A stretch of 64,000 nucleotides of DNA from positions 3,455,362 through 3,519,361 of the forward strand of contig NC_068566.1 of the NCBI RefSeq assembly GCF_025698545.1. The letters run 5' to 3'. The notes beneath the pieces are model-generated. The model searched no databases. It saw nothing but the letters and a program-made list of their open reading frames with translations, and was not told the origin of the DNA. This document shows, piece after piece, positions 1 through 12,433 of the stretch (positions are counted from its first letter, which is position 1; every line of letters begins with the position of its first letter). The translations under genes were made by a program, and so were the position numbers. This DNA comes from Gossypium raimondii (lineage: Eukaryota; Streptophyta; Magnoliopsida; Malvales; Malvaceae).

Positions 1-158
1 TTTACTCTTCCAGTTCATTCAATTATATGGCTTTGAATGGCAACTTAGTTACACATTTTTTCCATCTCTGCTTGTGAACAATAGTGAAAATAGGAAAATG
101 GGATCTAAGATTTCAACAAAAAAGGCAAGGGAGAAACATGATGGGATAGAGATCTTAC

Positions 159-3044
159 TGGAACATATTTCTGATCATCATTAGAGCCTTTTCATCTTCA
201 CTTAATTGCTTTTTCTTGGGTCGCTGAACATTTGGTTTCATATGAGATTGTGATGAGACTGGCTTGATTGGCTTGTTTACCTGTAAAAATTTGAGAGTGC
301 GTAAGCAAAAAAGTGAGGCGTATTTTAAAAGTGCCTACAAAAACACAAGCATTGGTGCAAGTGAGGTTAAAACCTGTGGCTTTGACGATACTGGAGGCCT
401 TTGGTGCATCATTTTATCCTTACTACGTTCTTGTAATCCCCTTTTCTGTTCCAAGTGCTGTCTTGAATCAGATAAGTGCATTTTTGAGGAGGGTGCTTTG
501 TTCTCACTAGGTGGGAGATTCCTAGAAGTAGGTGGAGGAATCTTCTTCTCCATCTTTGCGATAGGCATCTTTGAAGGCACGGCTTTAGGGCCAGCAGAAC
601 GGCCAGACCCTGCACCATTGCTTGCGCCAACAGGCCGGCCAGACCCTGCACCATTGCTAGCAGCACCAGCCCGGCCAGGACCAGAACCACTGTTAGCACC
701 ACCAGGCCGACCAGGCCCAGTACCATTGCTTACACCACCAGGTCGGCTAGGCCCGGTACCATTGCTAGCACCACCAGGCCGGCCAGGCCCCATACCATTG
801 CTAGCACCACCAGGCCGGCCAGGCCCCATACCATTGCTAACACCACCAGGCCGGCCTGGCCCCATACCATTGCTAACACCATGCTGCTTTCTAGAATCCA
901 TTGGCATCCCATTTGGTTTAATGGTAGAAGACTTAAGGCTACCAGCTTTAGATTGCAATTGACCCTTCAAAGGAACTGATTTCCTTTCATCACGGATGCC
1001 TTGGGAATTTCTGCCACTATTGCTGTTGCTGCTCAAAGCTTGTTTGCTTTTTGGAAACATTTGAGCCGATCGCGCCTCTTCAAAAATCAACAAAAAAACC
1101 TGTATAAGTTATCTGTGGTTTAATTCAGAGATAGAAAACAGATTTAAAACAGTTATGTAGCACCCTACCAGAGGTTGGAGCAGAAACATTTCGAGGTGGA
1201 GGCTCTTTTGCAGGCGCTGGAACCCCTCTATCATCTTCAAGAAATGAGTAATCTCTTGCAACCTTAAGTTTCTCCACTTTCTTTCTGAGCTGCACAAGTC
1301 CAGCAATTGAAAACATTAGTTATCACAGAACAGAGGTCCTTCAAAGGATCAAACAAAATTAAAAGTGCTCAGAGTAAATACCTCACTTGTAGGTTTGGGT
1401 GGCCGGATATGTTGTCCTTGTCTTGGTCTAGCACCGTCTGAAGCAGAGTTCTTTTTACTCTACAGGAAGTCACAAGGTTGTCAATACAAATTCAAACATC
1501 ATGTACAACTTGGAATTATTCAATCTGGAAAAAAGACAGATCTTTAAAAGAAGCCATTAACAAGTAGTAACATCATAGACATATAAGAAGAGGGTGTAGA
1601 ATAAGTGAAAGATCATGAATGTCGCAGCCTGACTCCATCTTCAAGCACTAGGCATGCATACTCGGGTCCGGCTCAGAAATAGAAGGAAAACTAGAATTTT
1701 GAGTGGGACTTTACTAAGCCAAACGCTAGCAATTGCACAAGTCCAAGTTCAAGAATCTTAATTTTTGAATTAAGTCACTTGCAAACCTAATGAAACTTTT
1801 TTTATCTTAATATTTTTTACAAATTTTAATTATTATTGAAAATCTCAGGTCAAACTCAAGTAGAAATGATCGGTTTAAAGTCATACATGGAAATCAACCT
1901 CATTTTTAAGCTTAAGCTTCAAAACGAAACTCAATCGAGCTAGAGCCGAGTTTTGAGATACAAGTTATGAACAGAGCTAGAGTTCCCTACTGATTAAGTC
2001 AGCCTGGCTCAATTAAACCCCCATGCATACTACATTGCAGGAAGAATGATTTATTTAGTTGCAAACTTACGCATGTTTTTAAACTGTCAAAGTTATAATA
2101 TTATCCAATGGAATATATAACAACAGCAACAGTCTGACTGAGTTCATCAGATTGGAGTTTGCATAATCATGCACATCAATAGCATTAAACACAGAAAACA
2201 TTCACATAAAAAATTGATAAAGAAGTGATGCTTACAGACTGACGGGAAGTCAACATCTTCGATACCAAATTCTGGTTTTCCAACAATGACTTGCTTTCTT
2301 GGATAACTCTCTGAGCAATAACAGGCTGAGAAGGGCCAAAAAAGGATCCAAAGCTGCAGGAAGACAACATTTAATAAACTTAATTAGAATGATTACCGTT
2401 ATGTAAACCTGGAATAGATGCACTTTGTAACTATTACAAGGAATAGAAGAAACCTTGAATCCAGAGAAGTGCTCAAGTGTCTTAGAACAATAGAAAATTA
2501 TTCTGCAAAAAGAAGCACATCACTCACTTATTGTATGGAAGCTTCTTCTCTTGAGAAGAACCTGCAGCACCATGCTTCCTCTTTCGTCTGATAGATTCTT
2601 TCAGCCGCTGCCTTAACTCTAGATATTCCACTTCTTCTTGTGTAGGTTGCCTGGTTTCTTCTTCCTCTTCCTCTTCTTCTTCCTCCTCATATCCATCCCC
2701 ATCTTCTTCCATGACATCTTCATCTTGATATTCTCCTTCCATGTCATAATCATCATAATCTTCGACTTCCTATATTGAAAAAACATAATAATTAAAAGAA
2801 ATTTTCTTTAACAAAAAGAAGAAGAAGGTCCGCATTCAATAGAAAATGACATATAAAAGAACAACTCAAATGAAGCATATCAAATTCCAGATCATGGAAT
2901 AGATATAAAATATGCAAACAACAGCCCTTACGATTATCATTTTCTATAAAATTCAACATCATGAAATTGATATAAAATATGCAAGCAACATACTTATTTA
3001 TTTCTTCGTTTGAGTAGACTTACTTCTCTGTCGTATCCCCGCAT
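159..3044 (-). CDS. SPT2: SPT2-family chromatin protein, 3' end outside window
   Basis: Seven coding exons read in phase on the minus strand: 3044-3024, 2769-2528, 2353-2236, 1459-1382, 1289-1169, 1077-374 and 280-159, all with GT-AG borders. They give 468 codons plus two bases. The start MRGYDRE lies in a tiny first exon. An acidic stretch with a run of glutamates follows, then RKRKHG, then the conserved NFGSFFGPSQPVIAQRVI block. Next come a basic coiled segment (LRKKVEKLKVARDYSFL) and a long Gly/Pro/Arg low-complexity block. The last visible exon holds RRPKKK-like basic residues and SEDEKALMMIRNMF, the start of the C-terminal SPT2 domain. SPT2 proteins bind DNA and histones H3/H4 during transcription. 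The final exon of the domain lies left of base 1, so the gene is partial here. It is not visibly broken. Family assignment is strong; the specific paralogue is unknown. Confidence 0.9.
590..880 (-). repeat. Coding minisatellite, 36-bp units, inside the SPT2 gene
   Basis: About eight tandem units of 12 residues, consensus SNGMGPGRPGGV, lie in exon 6 of the SPT2 gene. Units at the upstream end (around 780-880) are nearly identical and those towards 600 are more diverged (SNGAGSGRPVGA). The repeat stays in frame because its period is a multiple of three. Confidence 0.85.
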
Positions 3045-4655
3045 TGCTCAGTCCAGAACCAATTAACAATTTTCCTTCTTATTGTATTGAATGAACTTGT
3101 CAGATAAAAAATGCAGGAAACCTAAAAAGCAAACAGTTAACAATGTTAATGTTGGGAGCAAAAGCAATGAAATTTGAAGAAAATTAACTACAAAATGGCT
3201 CTTTCTTCTTCTAATCTAGTTCAAGATCCTAACATTAAGCAATATTCAACCTGGATTAATTTGCCCCCATTAAGATCCATATTTAATCTAAAAAATAAAT
3301 AAAAATGTAGTTTTCTGACGAAAGTATTGCAATCAAAACTCATAAATTTCACAGATAATCGAAGAATGATAAATTCCATATCTTCAAATTAAAATAACCC
3401 AAAGAACAAGAAAAGACCATCAAAAAGGAATAAAGAAGAAAAAAGCCCTAATTTTTTGACAGAAACAGATTCGATGACGCTAAAATCAAGCAATCCGAAA
3501 ACGAATCTTTCAAAATCCGGTTTAATATCAACCAAATCCGCTAACAACGATTTTGTCAATTCCACCAAATCGTTCATGACAAGAGATTCAAATAAAAAAC
3601 AACCAAGAAGAAAAACAATAAAACATAAATCGAAATTCATAGATCTGGCAGAATCGGCACATAATACCTTCAATCGGATCGGAAATCAACGAAATCCACG
3701 ATTTTCCAAGCGAAAAACTAAAATCGGCACCACGAAAGAGCGAGACTTGGGAACTGCTTCAAAGATATGAAGAGAAAAATAAAAAAACGAAAACGCAAAT
3801 CTTCGATCTTGCAGAAGAAGAGTTAGCGAATGATATAGGTTTTAAATAAATTGGGGGAAAATAAAAAAGAAGCTCCCAGAAACGAAAGGGGGGCAGAGGG
3901 ATTGATTCTATCGTGCGCTTTTGGATAATAAGGGCACACTTCAATGTTTTTCCGAGTTCGGTGAGTGACTCGGGAGTTAACTCGGCCCAAGTCCTAATTG
4001 GAATAGGAAACGACAAAACTGTGTCTTTTCTTTCTTTTCTTTTAATTTTGTAACCATTTTCTTAAAAAACAGACATTGAAACGGCGACAAACACGGCCGT
4101 TTTAACTTTCTACGGTACTGACGTGAGTGAAAAACACCTTGTAAAACGAAACCGGAAAAATAAGATTAACTTGCATTTATTATTGAGATTGGGTGTAATT
4201 GAGTTAACCCAAACTTCAATTTTTTAAATTACAAGTTGGATTCGAAATTTGATCGTATATAAAAAAATTTAGTAATAATTTTAGAATTTTTTTATAAAAA
4301 TTATAAAATATATAGAAATATAAATTTCATAAAAAATTATAAAAATTATTATACCAAGATAAGCATTTTATAATTTTTTATAATTTTATTGATTTTATTT
4401 TTTATTATTTTTCATCACATGTCTCGTTGTGTTATGGCATATGATACTTTAATTGAAAAGATTAGAGGTCGTTAAATTTTTATTGATTTTATAAAATTTT
4501 ATAATTTTTATGATTTTATAAAATTTTATAATTTTTATTTTACTATTTTATAAAAAATTCTAAATTTTAATAAATTTATTTTTTATATTTTTATTAAAAT
4601 TTAATAATTTTTCTAAAATTTATTATCTATTTTTTTTTCTAATTTTTAATAAGAG
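3045..4655. other. SPT2 5'-UTR/promoter region and AT-rich spacer
   Basis: Sequence upstream of the SPT2 start on the minus strand. The stretch about 3045-3850 probably contains the 5' UTR and a UTR intron, because the start codon sits in a very short exon. The exact transcription start is not readable. From about 4150 to 4655 the DNA is extremely AT-rich with no convincing ORF. Short ORFs at 3389-4016 on either strand have no family signature. Confidence 0.4.
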
Positions 4656-4660
4656 CAGGG

Positions 4661-4806
4661 CTTAATTGCTTTTTAGAAAAATTTTGAGGGTCTTTTTGAT
4701 GCATTTTGAAAGTTCAAGTACCCAATTAAGTGAAAAAATAACCAGAGGCTTAATTGCTTACTTTAAAGAAGTTTGAGGGCTTTTTTGATGCATTTTGAAA
4801 GTTTAA
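4661..4806. repeat. 88-bp tandem repeat interrupted by a transposon
   Basis: The unit starting cttaattgct at 4661 recurs at 4749, a period of 88 bp. The second unit breaks off at 4806 and resumes after the large element at 12910. A third partial unit begins at 12940. Both flanks of the element therefore belong to one pre-existing tandem array. Confidence 0.8.
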
Positions 4807-5573
4807 GACTCCGTTTGTTTGTCAGTAAAATGATTTACTTTTCTGGTGTTTGGATGAATCTGTGTAAAATATTTTCTATTGTTTAGCAGATTTACTGAAA
4901 ATATTTTCCGGAAAAACTGTTTTTACATATTAATAAATTTATATTTTAAATTGTTTTACATATATTGCAATGATTCATTTATAAATAAATAAATCAAATT
5001 AAATATATAATAATGCTCAATTATTAAGCTAGAATATTAACCGTCATAAATTGAAAACAACCAAAGTCAAATAAATTATTTGTGACTATGTTATAAAAAA
5101 TAAAAACAAGGATTGAATAATTATAAATTAGCTTCCAAACCACAATTAATACTAGAAATTAATAATATTATCCAAATGCATAATTAGTAGTACACCACAT
5201 AATAACAGCAATATTGTCCAAGTGCATAACTAATATTACACTACATTAAAAGTATCAATATCTTCAAACCTTGAGAAAATTTATAACATAAATGGGGAAC
5301 TTAGTGGATCCCGTACGTATATTCATTAAGCTGTCGTTTCTTTTTCATTTTAGTTGATTACCAGACTAAATGCAAAGATAAATGTACATCCATTCATCCA
5401 TCCCTCCTTATTTTAAATTCAATTACATTGTAAGGGTATATGACTCTTACATTAGTCATACAGGGTTACATTTATAGTGGCTATAGAAGGAACATCATTG
5501 CATGGCAATATACAATTATAAATATGATCTAACCTGTCAAAATTCAATAATGGATCTTAAAATGTAAAGAGCT

Positions 5574-7853
5574 TCAATTAACCTGCTCCCCACTTGCTTG
5601 CCGTTGCTTCTCTTCTTCAACTTGTTCAAGCAATGCCTCCAGCTCTGCTTCTGTCAAACCTTCTAGCCGTTTCTGTAAAGAACAAAGAAAAGTTCTTTCA
5701 ACTTTGTTACATGCATTGCTTGCCAATCGATATTCAACCAGAAAGTGATGCCTATCATCTCTCTCTCTTTTTTTTTTCTTTTTTCATCGTCTTCCGACAA
5801 TCTCAACTATCTTAGAGGCTAGCCACAGATATTAACAAACCCTAACCAGTAGAGCACCAATTTGGAAGATAAAACCAAATAGTTGAAAGGAGAAAAGTAT
5901 AGAAACAAAAACCTGCATGACTTTGACTTCATAGTAACGTAATTGTTGAGCGTACGTCATTTCCTTGTTTGAGACTCTAAAGATGTACGTCGAAATCCAT
6001 CCCACTGTGAGGCCCAAAACCATTACCAATTGAACTACATTTCCTGCTTGTAAAGGATCAACTCCCACAAACTGCAAAACCATCGTCACGGGGTCATGGT
6101 GAATCTTACAGAAAGAAATTGCTCAATAAACCATCTTGATGCATGGTTAAAAGAGAATGCAAAAACAGTGGAACACACACAAGTATGGTTGTCCTTTAAT
6201 GAATTATTCAATATAGCCCATCACAAAGGTATTGGATTAATGCTATTCCAAGAATAAAAACAAGCATGCATGTAAAGGCAAAAGGGCATAAGCAGAAAGC
6301 AAAAAAAAATCACAAGTGAACCTAGATACCTCCAATCCACTTTTCAACCCAACTCCGGCAACAATGACTCCAAGGCCAATCAATAGAACATCCTTCCTTG
6401 TGTATCCAAAAGGTGTCTGCCCAAGAACAAGCAAGTTATGATTTCAGTATTCCAAGTCAACAAGATCAACTCATGATGAAAGTTGAGCAGGTACTTACAG
6501 AACTGCAAATTAGATTCTACAGGAATATGTATGCTAAGGAGAGTGAGGATTCCTCTTCTTTAAATTAGGTCCTCAGGTGTTTCAGATTTTTTCACTATTA
6601 TTCGGAGAGCTTCTTCCCTCTTTTAACTAAGGGTTAATTGTTTCAACTAACCAGATCCAATACAATTTCTTTTAGCTACCAGCGTTTTGTCCGGCATTTG
6701 TAGATCTAAAATTAGATGATACAATTTATGTTTCTAATTTATATGCATATTATAAAAACCCTTTCTCTTTGCTTGAGAAAGAAGCTAGAGATAAATTATA
6801 CATGCATAATACAGAAAAAAGATATATATATATAGAGAGAGAGCTCATTTATCAGCAGTATGAAGTTCATGCCTTAGTTTGATCTCTACTGTCACTGGAG
6901 TTTGTGGACCCACTACACCTGGGAGCAAAAGAGACCAGTTTCTTTGACCTTGTGTTGTTCAACTCATTTTGCAGAAAGAGAGAAGCTTCTTTTCTATGTA
7001 AGATCTGAGGGTCTGCAGTACCTAAGCAATTTGGGTGGAAAGAACCACAATCAAATAAAGCATTATATAAGGTGTTCGTTATTTATACCAAGGAAAGAAA
7101 TTTAATTTATGTCAGGCCCTTCCATTAACATAAAAAAGGAGTCCAGAAGATAACGGGAACTTCTTATCGTCCTCAAAAGTGATCACCAGAAAAATGCTTC
7201 CCTATTTTTTTAACTAATGTTTCATATAGAAAAGAAAAATAGAAAGAAGAACAAATTATGAACCATGTAAAGCTAAGTCTTCTTCAAGTCATCAAAGTAC
7301 TAGCCAAGAAAAAACCATATTGGTAAAACTGCAATTGCAATAAGATGCTTGGGTCAAATAAGTTCAGGTAGACACATAGACACAAACTTTATTTTAATCA
7401 TATACATGCATATATGCATACATATATGCACATGAATACGACTCCTCAATAACATAAATCCATTAACTTTACGAAGGGAATTAAAAAGAAAGACATAAAG
7501 AATGATCAATCTGGGACATGCACAGTAAACATGATGGGAGAACAAATACTTCAGTATTGGTGTCTCACAGTTTCAGGAATAACAGTTGACTTTTTAGCAA
7601 ATATCCATCAACCGATAACAAGCATTAAATTAACCAAAAACTACTAATAGCCATGTTAATGTTGCCATAAATATTTCCCTTCCAGATAAGTTTTGAGTTA
7701 TTTATCAAAATTAACACTCTCCTGTAAGCTTCAACTCAAGAGTTAAATGAAATATGTTTGAAAGACATTGTACCAGATCAAATCATTAATATAGGTAACA
7801 AGGCCTACCTTGAATATGAGGCCAGAAAGAAGTTCTAATTGATCTGGGGTAGC
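5574..7853 (-). CDS. DUF3007-family plastid membrane protein gene, 5' part missing
   Basis: Four phase-0 exons with GT-AG borders: 7853-7809, 6416-6330, 6071-5913 and 5672-5574. They join into about 129 codons ending in a stop. The product reads ATPDQLELLSGLIFK, then TPFGYTRKDVLLIGLGVIV, then a segment with FVGVDPLQAGNVVQ and a second hydrophobic helix. It ends in a charged tail KRLEGLTEAELEALLEQVEE. Two membrane helices plus an acidic C-terminal tail fit the DUF3007 family of cyanobacteria and plastids. The Arabidopsis member I recall, DAC, supports accumulation of the cytochrome b6f complex in thylakoids. No start codon or transit-peptide exon is visible upstream. The region sits inside a Harbinger element, so this is most likely a captured multi-exon fragment. 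The exons and splice sites are intact, so capture was recent or the piece is under selection. Confidence 0.72.
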
Positions 7854-8384
7854 CTATTAGGTCCACAAAAACCAATAAAACATAAAGACATCAGGAGAAA
7901 CACAAACATAACTGCAAAACGAACAACAAAGGCTTTGGTATCATGTTAAGCTTACATACCAAACCCATATTTACTTTGTCAGCTTAAAAAATTACAAACC
8001 ATACAACAGATCATGTACCGAGAACATATGCCAAGCCTTAGTGAAATAAGCTCAGTAAGAGGGCAACATATGCACAATTTAACTAAAACAAACAGTTTCC
8101 TCTGTTCCTTTCCGGAGTTAACAATTAACAGTAAGCACTTTGATCAAATTTCCTATAGCTACAACAACTTTCCGGAGCAATCTTACATCATTTAGAAAAG
8201 TTTTCTAGTTGTTCAGTAGCATAATCTTCACATCATTTAGAAAAATTTACACTATATTAGAAAAATTAGAAAAATTTACCCTGTTTTTTTATCTATATTA
8301 GAAAAAGTTTTGGCTGCTGATATAAACAGACTCATCAGAAGCAAGAAATAACAGTGCCTCTACCATTAATCGGTAAATTGTTAA

Positions 8385-8392
8385 GGTTAGAT
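8385..8392. repeat. hAT target-site duplication, left copy
   Basis: GGTTAGAT directly precedes the CAGGG end of the hAT element. An identical copy follows the other end at 12426-12433. Confidence 0.95.
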
Positions 8393-9107
8393 CAGGGATT
8401 TAAATTGCGGTTGCGGTCGCGTTGCGTTTATCGCAGTCGCGGACATAACGGACGCTATTGCTGTCACTGCGGGTATCGCGGTCGTGAATTTTTTTAAAAT
8501 TCGCACAACTTATTGTAAAACATAGTAATTATAATTATAATTATAAAAAGTCACTTTTAATGATTTTTAGAGTGTTTTCTAACACTTATGAACCTTTATT
8601 AATATGATATGAGAACACAACTTTTATAATCATTAATTATTCTTACATTTATTTACGAATTTTCTAAGAATGTTATATTAACTAATAACAAAGTAAAAAA
8701 AAAAGGAAATATTAAACATTTATCATATTTAATAAGTTTGAAAGTTTTTATAGATAAAATAATTGAAAATTCATACACGAGAGATGTTTTCAATATTTCT
8801 TGACACTTTGAAGATGGTGAAGATATAAACATTGTATGTTGCAAAAGGAAAAAGGAATAGATAAATGTATAGATTTTCATTAATTATTCCTATTTCCTAC
8901 CACTTATTCTCACTCTCATTCTACTTTCATATATAATTTAACATGCTTCGATTCTTAATTATCTTTTCATAAAATATACTTTATTCATTTATCTAAAGAT
9001 ATATATTATTTTAAATGTTTTAATATAATCAAAATTAAGAACAATAACAAAAGTTTTCTTTAAAAAAAACATATCTTACAAATAATGATAGTGGTACGAT
9101 TTAGTTT

Positions 9108-11658
9108 TCACCAATTAGTCGAATGACGAGGAAAATCAAATCTTTCACCTTCACTTTGGGAGCGTTCTTGACTTGATTCTCTTGGCCTTTGTCCAAAAAT
9201 ATATCCAAAAAAAGTAACATTTTCACATTGGTTTTCATTTAATTGATATGGAGGATATATTTGAGGAAGAGGATACATGAGATGTGGAGGTGGGTGATAC
9301 ATTGGTGGAGGAGGATACATTTGAGGCTGGTATGACACACCATAATTAGGAAATGGTGGATAATAGCCATATGGTTGTGGATAACCATGTGAAGGTTGAA
9401 AATATGAAGGTTGTTCTGGTGGATAAAAACCTTGAGTGCTAGTAGATGAATCACTATACCCAAGGTTACTAGAACTCGATCTCCTACCAGATGAAGAGCC
9501 TATAGAAGTATGCTTCTTGCCTTTCCCTTTGATGGAGCTCTAGGTTCACTTCTATCTCTCCTAGGTTCAGGAAACATATTTCTATCAAACTCTGATCTGT
9601 CACGAAAATATCCACCAGTGGTACCAACCCCATATTCTCTTCCATACTGACTAGAAGACCTAATTTCACCTCTATCACCACTATATCCATCATCCTCATC
9701 AATTGGACTTAAGCCACCACCATAGGGTCCATCGCCACTCTAACTTGGAGTTGAACTAGAACTTGAATGAGACAAAATTTGTTGTTGAGATTGATCAACA
9801 TCCATTTCATCATCAGAGGTATCCACAGGCAACACATCGGCATTTTCACCATCTAACAATGGATTCTCTTTCTCATGAAGCCATTCTGATAGTGGATCAA
9901 CATCTTCAAAGATATGATCAAGGCTGATAGGATTAAAACTAGCATTTATATCATCAGTGCTCATTCTTTTTTGATGCCTCATCTTAAGCCTCATATTATA
10001 ATAGGTAAACACTAGTTTTTCAAGTTTTTTATACTTTAACCTATTTCTTGCCTTGGTGTGAATATAGCTAAATGTGCTCCAATTTCGTTCGCAATTTGAT
10101 CTTTGAAGTTGTTTGACTAAGCAATCGTAATTGCTAATTTTTGTAATTCGGAACACATGTGCCGTATATTATCCACCACTCACCGCATAATATTATTTAA
10201 ATTTCAAAATAACTGCAAAATGTACAATATAATTAAATAATATAAATTAAATTAAATAATTTAATTAACGATTACCCGGATTCATTTGCTTCCAAGCTCT
10301 TTGTGCTTGTGGAGTACCCAATGTCTCATGTTTATCTCTAAATAGTAACAACTGCATAAATAAAAGATAGAGTAAAAATAAAAATAAAAATTCTATTTCA
10401 AATTATGTAACTAAGTTACAAATAATAGTACTTGAATCTAACTTGGTTAACCATTCTGACTTGAGTATCAAGAGATGGTTCTAATCTTTCAATTATTGAT
10501 CGTGTACCTTCTAATGTTTCTATTAGTACATTCCCAAAATGCTCCACCCCAAATTGAAATTGAGGATTGAGAAAATAACCTAAGTATAATTTATAAGAAT
10601 ATCATCAAATAATAATCTAAAGCTTAAAATAATAAAATATAAAAATAGTTCTTAATTATATGAAACATTTTATCTTACCAGCTGAATGCAAGTCGGAATG
10701 CATAAAATTCCATCTATTGTCAATAATCTTTTCATACTCTGTGAAATATCGACAATCTTGTTGAATTGCTCGTTTAGCTCTATCAACAGCCTCATAAATA
10801 AAGCCCATCGTTGGTTTTTCATCGCTATCCACCAGTCTCAATACTTTTACTAAGGGCTCATAAACTTTTATGAGGTCATTGGCTTTTTTCCAAAAATCTT
10901 TTCCCAAAACAATTTTTTTGGCTTCATAAGCAGGCCCTGACTTTTACTGTCCCCACTTTGATTCTTTAAATTCCTATATATTCATAAGAAAAATTTTAAA
11001 ATAATATAATTTAAATTATTTGGAACTAATAAATCATTAAAGGTTGCTAGATTTAAGTAATTATATTAACTAATTATAAAATACTGACCTTTGAATTAAA
11101 CATTTCTCTCAGACCTCGCTTTTGTCTTGTTATCTCTTCAAGTTGAATGAAATGAGTTGCAAATCGAGTAAGAGCGGGTCGAAGTATTTGTTTCCCTTGT
11201 GTATACGTCTTCATCAAATCAACAGTCCAAATGTGATTGTATATAAAGCAAGTCACTTTCTTTGCCTCATCTAACACTTTTACTACACTGGGCTTTTTCC
11301 CAATATCTTCAATGCATAAATCTAAACAGTGAGCTGCACATGAGGTCCAATATAGATGTTTTCTTTTCAACATTAATTTTTTTCCAGTAGCTTTCATTGC
11401 TGCCTCATTATCAGTCACTATTTGGACAATGTAATTTTCTCAAATTTCTTCTACAACTGAATCTAACAAACAGTAGTAGAATTCAGCATCTCTACTACGA
11501 ACACTTGAGACATCTACTGATTTCCAAAAAATGGTTCCTTTACTGCAATAAATAAGGAAATTAATGATGTGCATTTGATTCAAACTGTTGGTCCAACCAT
11601 CACACATTAGATTTGCAATTTCATCGCTAGCCCTAGACAATACACTGAATAATGGCAA
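9108..11658 (-). pseudogene. hAT transposase (DUF659-type), broken
   Basis: Pieces of one transposase in order on the minus strand: the DUF659-like start with MCDGWTNSLN (from 11658), VTDNEAAMKATGKKL and TSCAAHCLDLCIEDIGKKP (11418-11074), then KVYEPLVKVLRLVDSDEKP (10907-10656). The dimerisation-region remnant follows (YKKLEKLVFTYYNMRL, 10156-9740). A Pro/Tyr-rich tail with repeated PPPMYHPPP-like motifs closes it (9739-9108). At least two in-frame stops interrupt it. One TGA lies just after VVEEI, at about 11437-11440, where the family normally reads on to VQIVTDN. A TAG at about 9740 separates TPS from SGDGPYGGG. The N-terminal BED zinc finger is not visible: homology stops abruptly near 11645. 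Introns likely lie at about 10908-11073 and 10157-10655. It cannot encode a full protein as it stands. Confidence 0.85.
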
Positions 11659-12240
11659 CGGAGCTCTTTAAGTTTAAATCCTCCTCTAATTTCTCAATCC
11701 TATCAACCAAATTCAACCTTCTTCACCACCCTTTACTGTTTTCACACAAATTTTTTGCCACTGCCGCCTGCCCGCCTCCTAATCCACTCCCCGACGGCTT
11801 TTCTTCTTCTTTTCCTCTTTCACTGTTACTCAACCAACTTCTTTTTTTTCCCCTTTTTTTGTTGGCCCAGATCTCTGCTAAGTGCTACTGCTACCCATTT
11901 CTCATCTTCAGTTCCTAATAGCAGAGGCAGATCTTAAGTTTTCTTTCGCTGAAACTTTTCTTTGTAGTGCTTTTGCTGCTTGTTTTGTTGAGGTAGGTAT
12001 TCACGATCCCTGGGTATGAGAAATAGGATTTTATATTTTATATTGTTTTGTTTTATATTTCTTGTTTTGAATCTTTGATTTCTTTTTGCTGTTTATTTGG
12101 ACTTCTTTTTACTTTTCTTGATTGAAAACCCTCTGATTTTGCAGGTAGGTGAATATATTCCCTTTTGTTGTACTGTGTTTCAATGTTTCTGTCGATTTTT
12201 GTTTAGAGGAGATGATGTTTTTAATTTACTGTAACGGAAA
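11650..12240 (+). other. Segment of different origin inside the hAT element
   Basis: On the plus strand an 88-codon ORF starts with an ATG at 11652 (MATELFKFKSSSNFSILST). It is rich in Ser, Phe, Leu and Pro, like an organelle-targeting N-terminus. It stops at 11918 and is followed by T-rich, intron-like sequence with several GTAGGT motifs. It replaces the N-terminal part expected of the transposase, which is read on the opposite strand. I do not recognise the gene. It could be a captured first exon or chance. Confidence 0.35.
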
Positions 12241-12425
12241 ATAACGGGAATAGCAGCCCGTTATTGCTGCAATTGGCCGTTACCCGTTAAATTGCAGCCG
12301 CGATCCACCGCTATCGGTGTGACTCCGCTTCACACCGCTATTTCCAGCAATTGCGGTTTTGGACGGTGCCGCTACCGCTATATAACGGCCGCTATTTCGG
12401 TAGCGGACCGCTATTTAAATCCCTG

Positions 12426-12433
12426 GGTTAGAT
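12426..12433. repeat. hAT target-site duplication, right copy
   Basis: GGTTAGAT, identical to 8385-8392. Confidence 0.95.

Larger units (their letters stand above)
8393..12425. mobile_element. hAT transposon, 4033 bp, non-functional
   Basis: The terminal inverted repeat is CAGGGATTTAAAT at 8393 and its complement ATTTAAATCCCTG ending at 12425. An exact 8-bp duplication GGTTAGAT flanks it, the hallmark of hAT elements. Both subterminal regions are GC-richer and full of GCGGT/ACCGC motifs, the usual type of transposase-binding region. It carries a broken transposase on the minus strand (9108-11658) and an unrelated T/C-rich segment (11650-12240). It is nested within the Harbinger-type element and interrupts it about 540 bp from the first visible DUF3007 exon. 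Confidence 0.95.

Noticed and set aside
264..962. 232-codon Pro/Leu-rich ORF on the plus strand
   Set aside because: Reverse reading of the SPT2 minisatellite; splice-consistent coding lies on the other strand.
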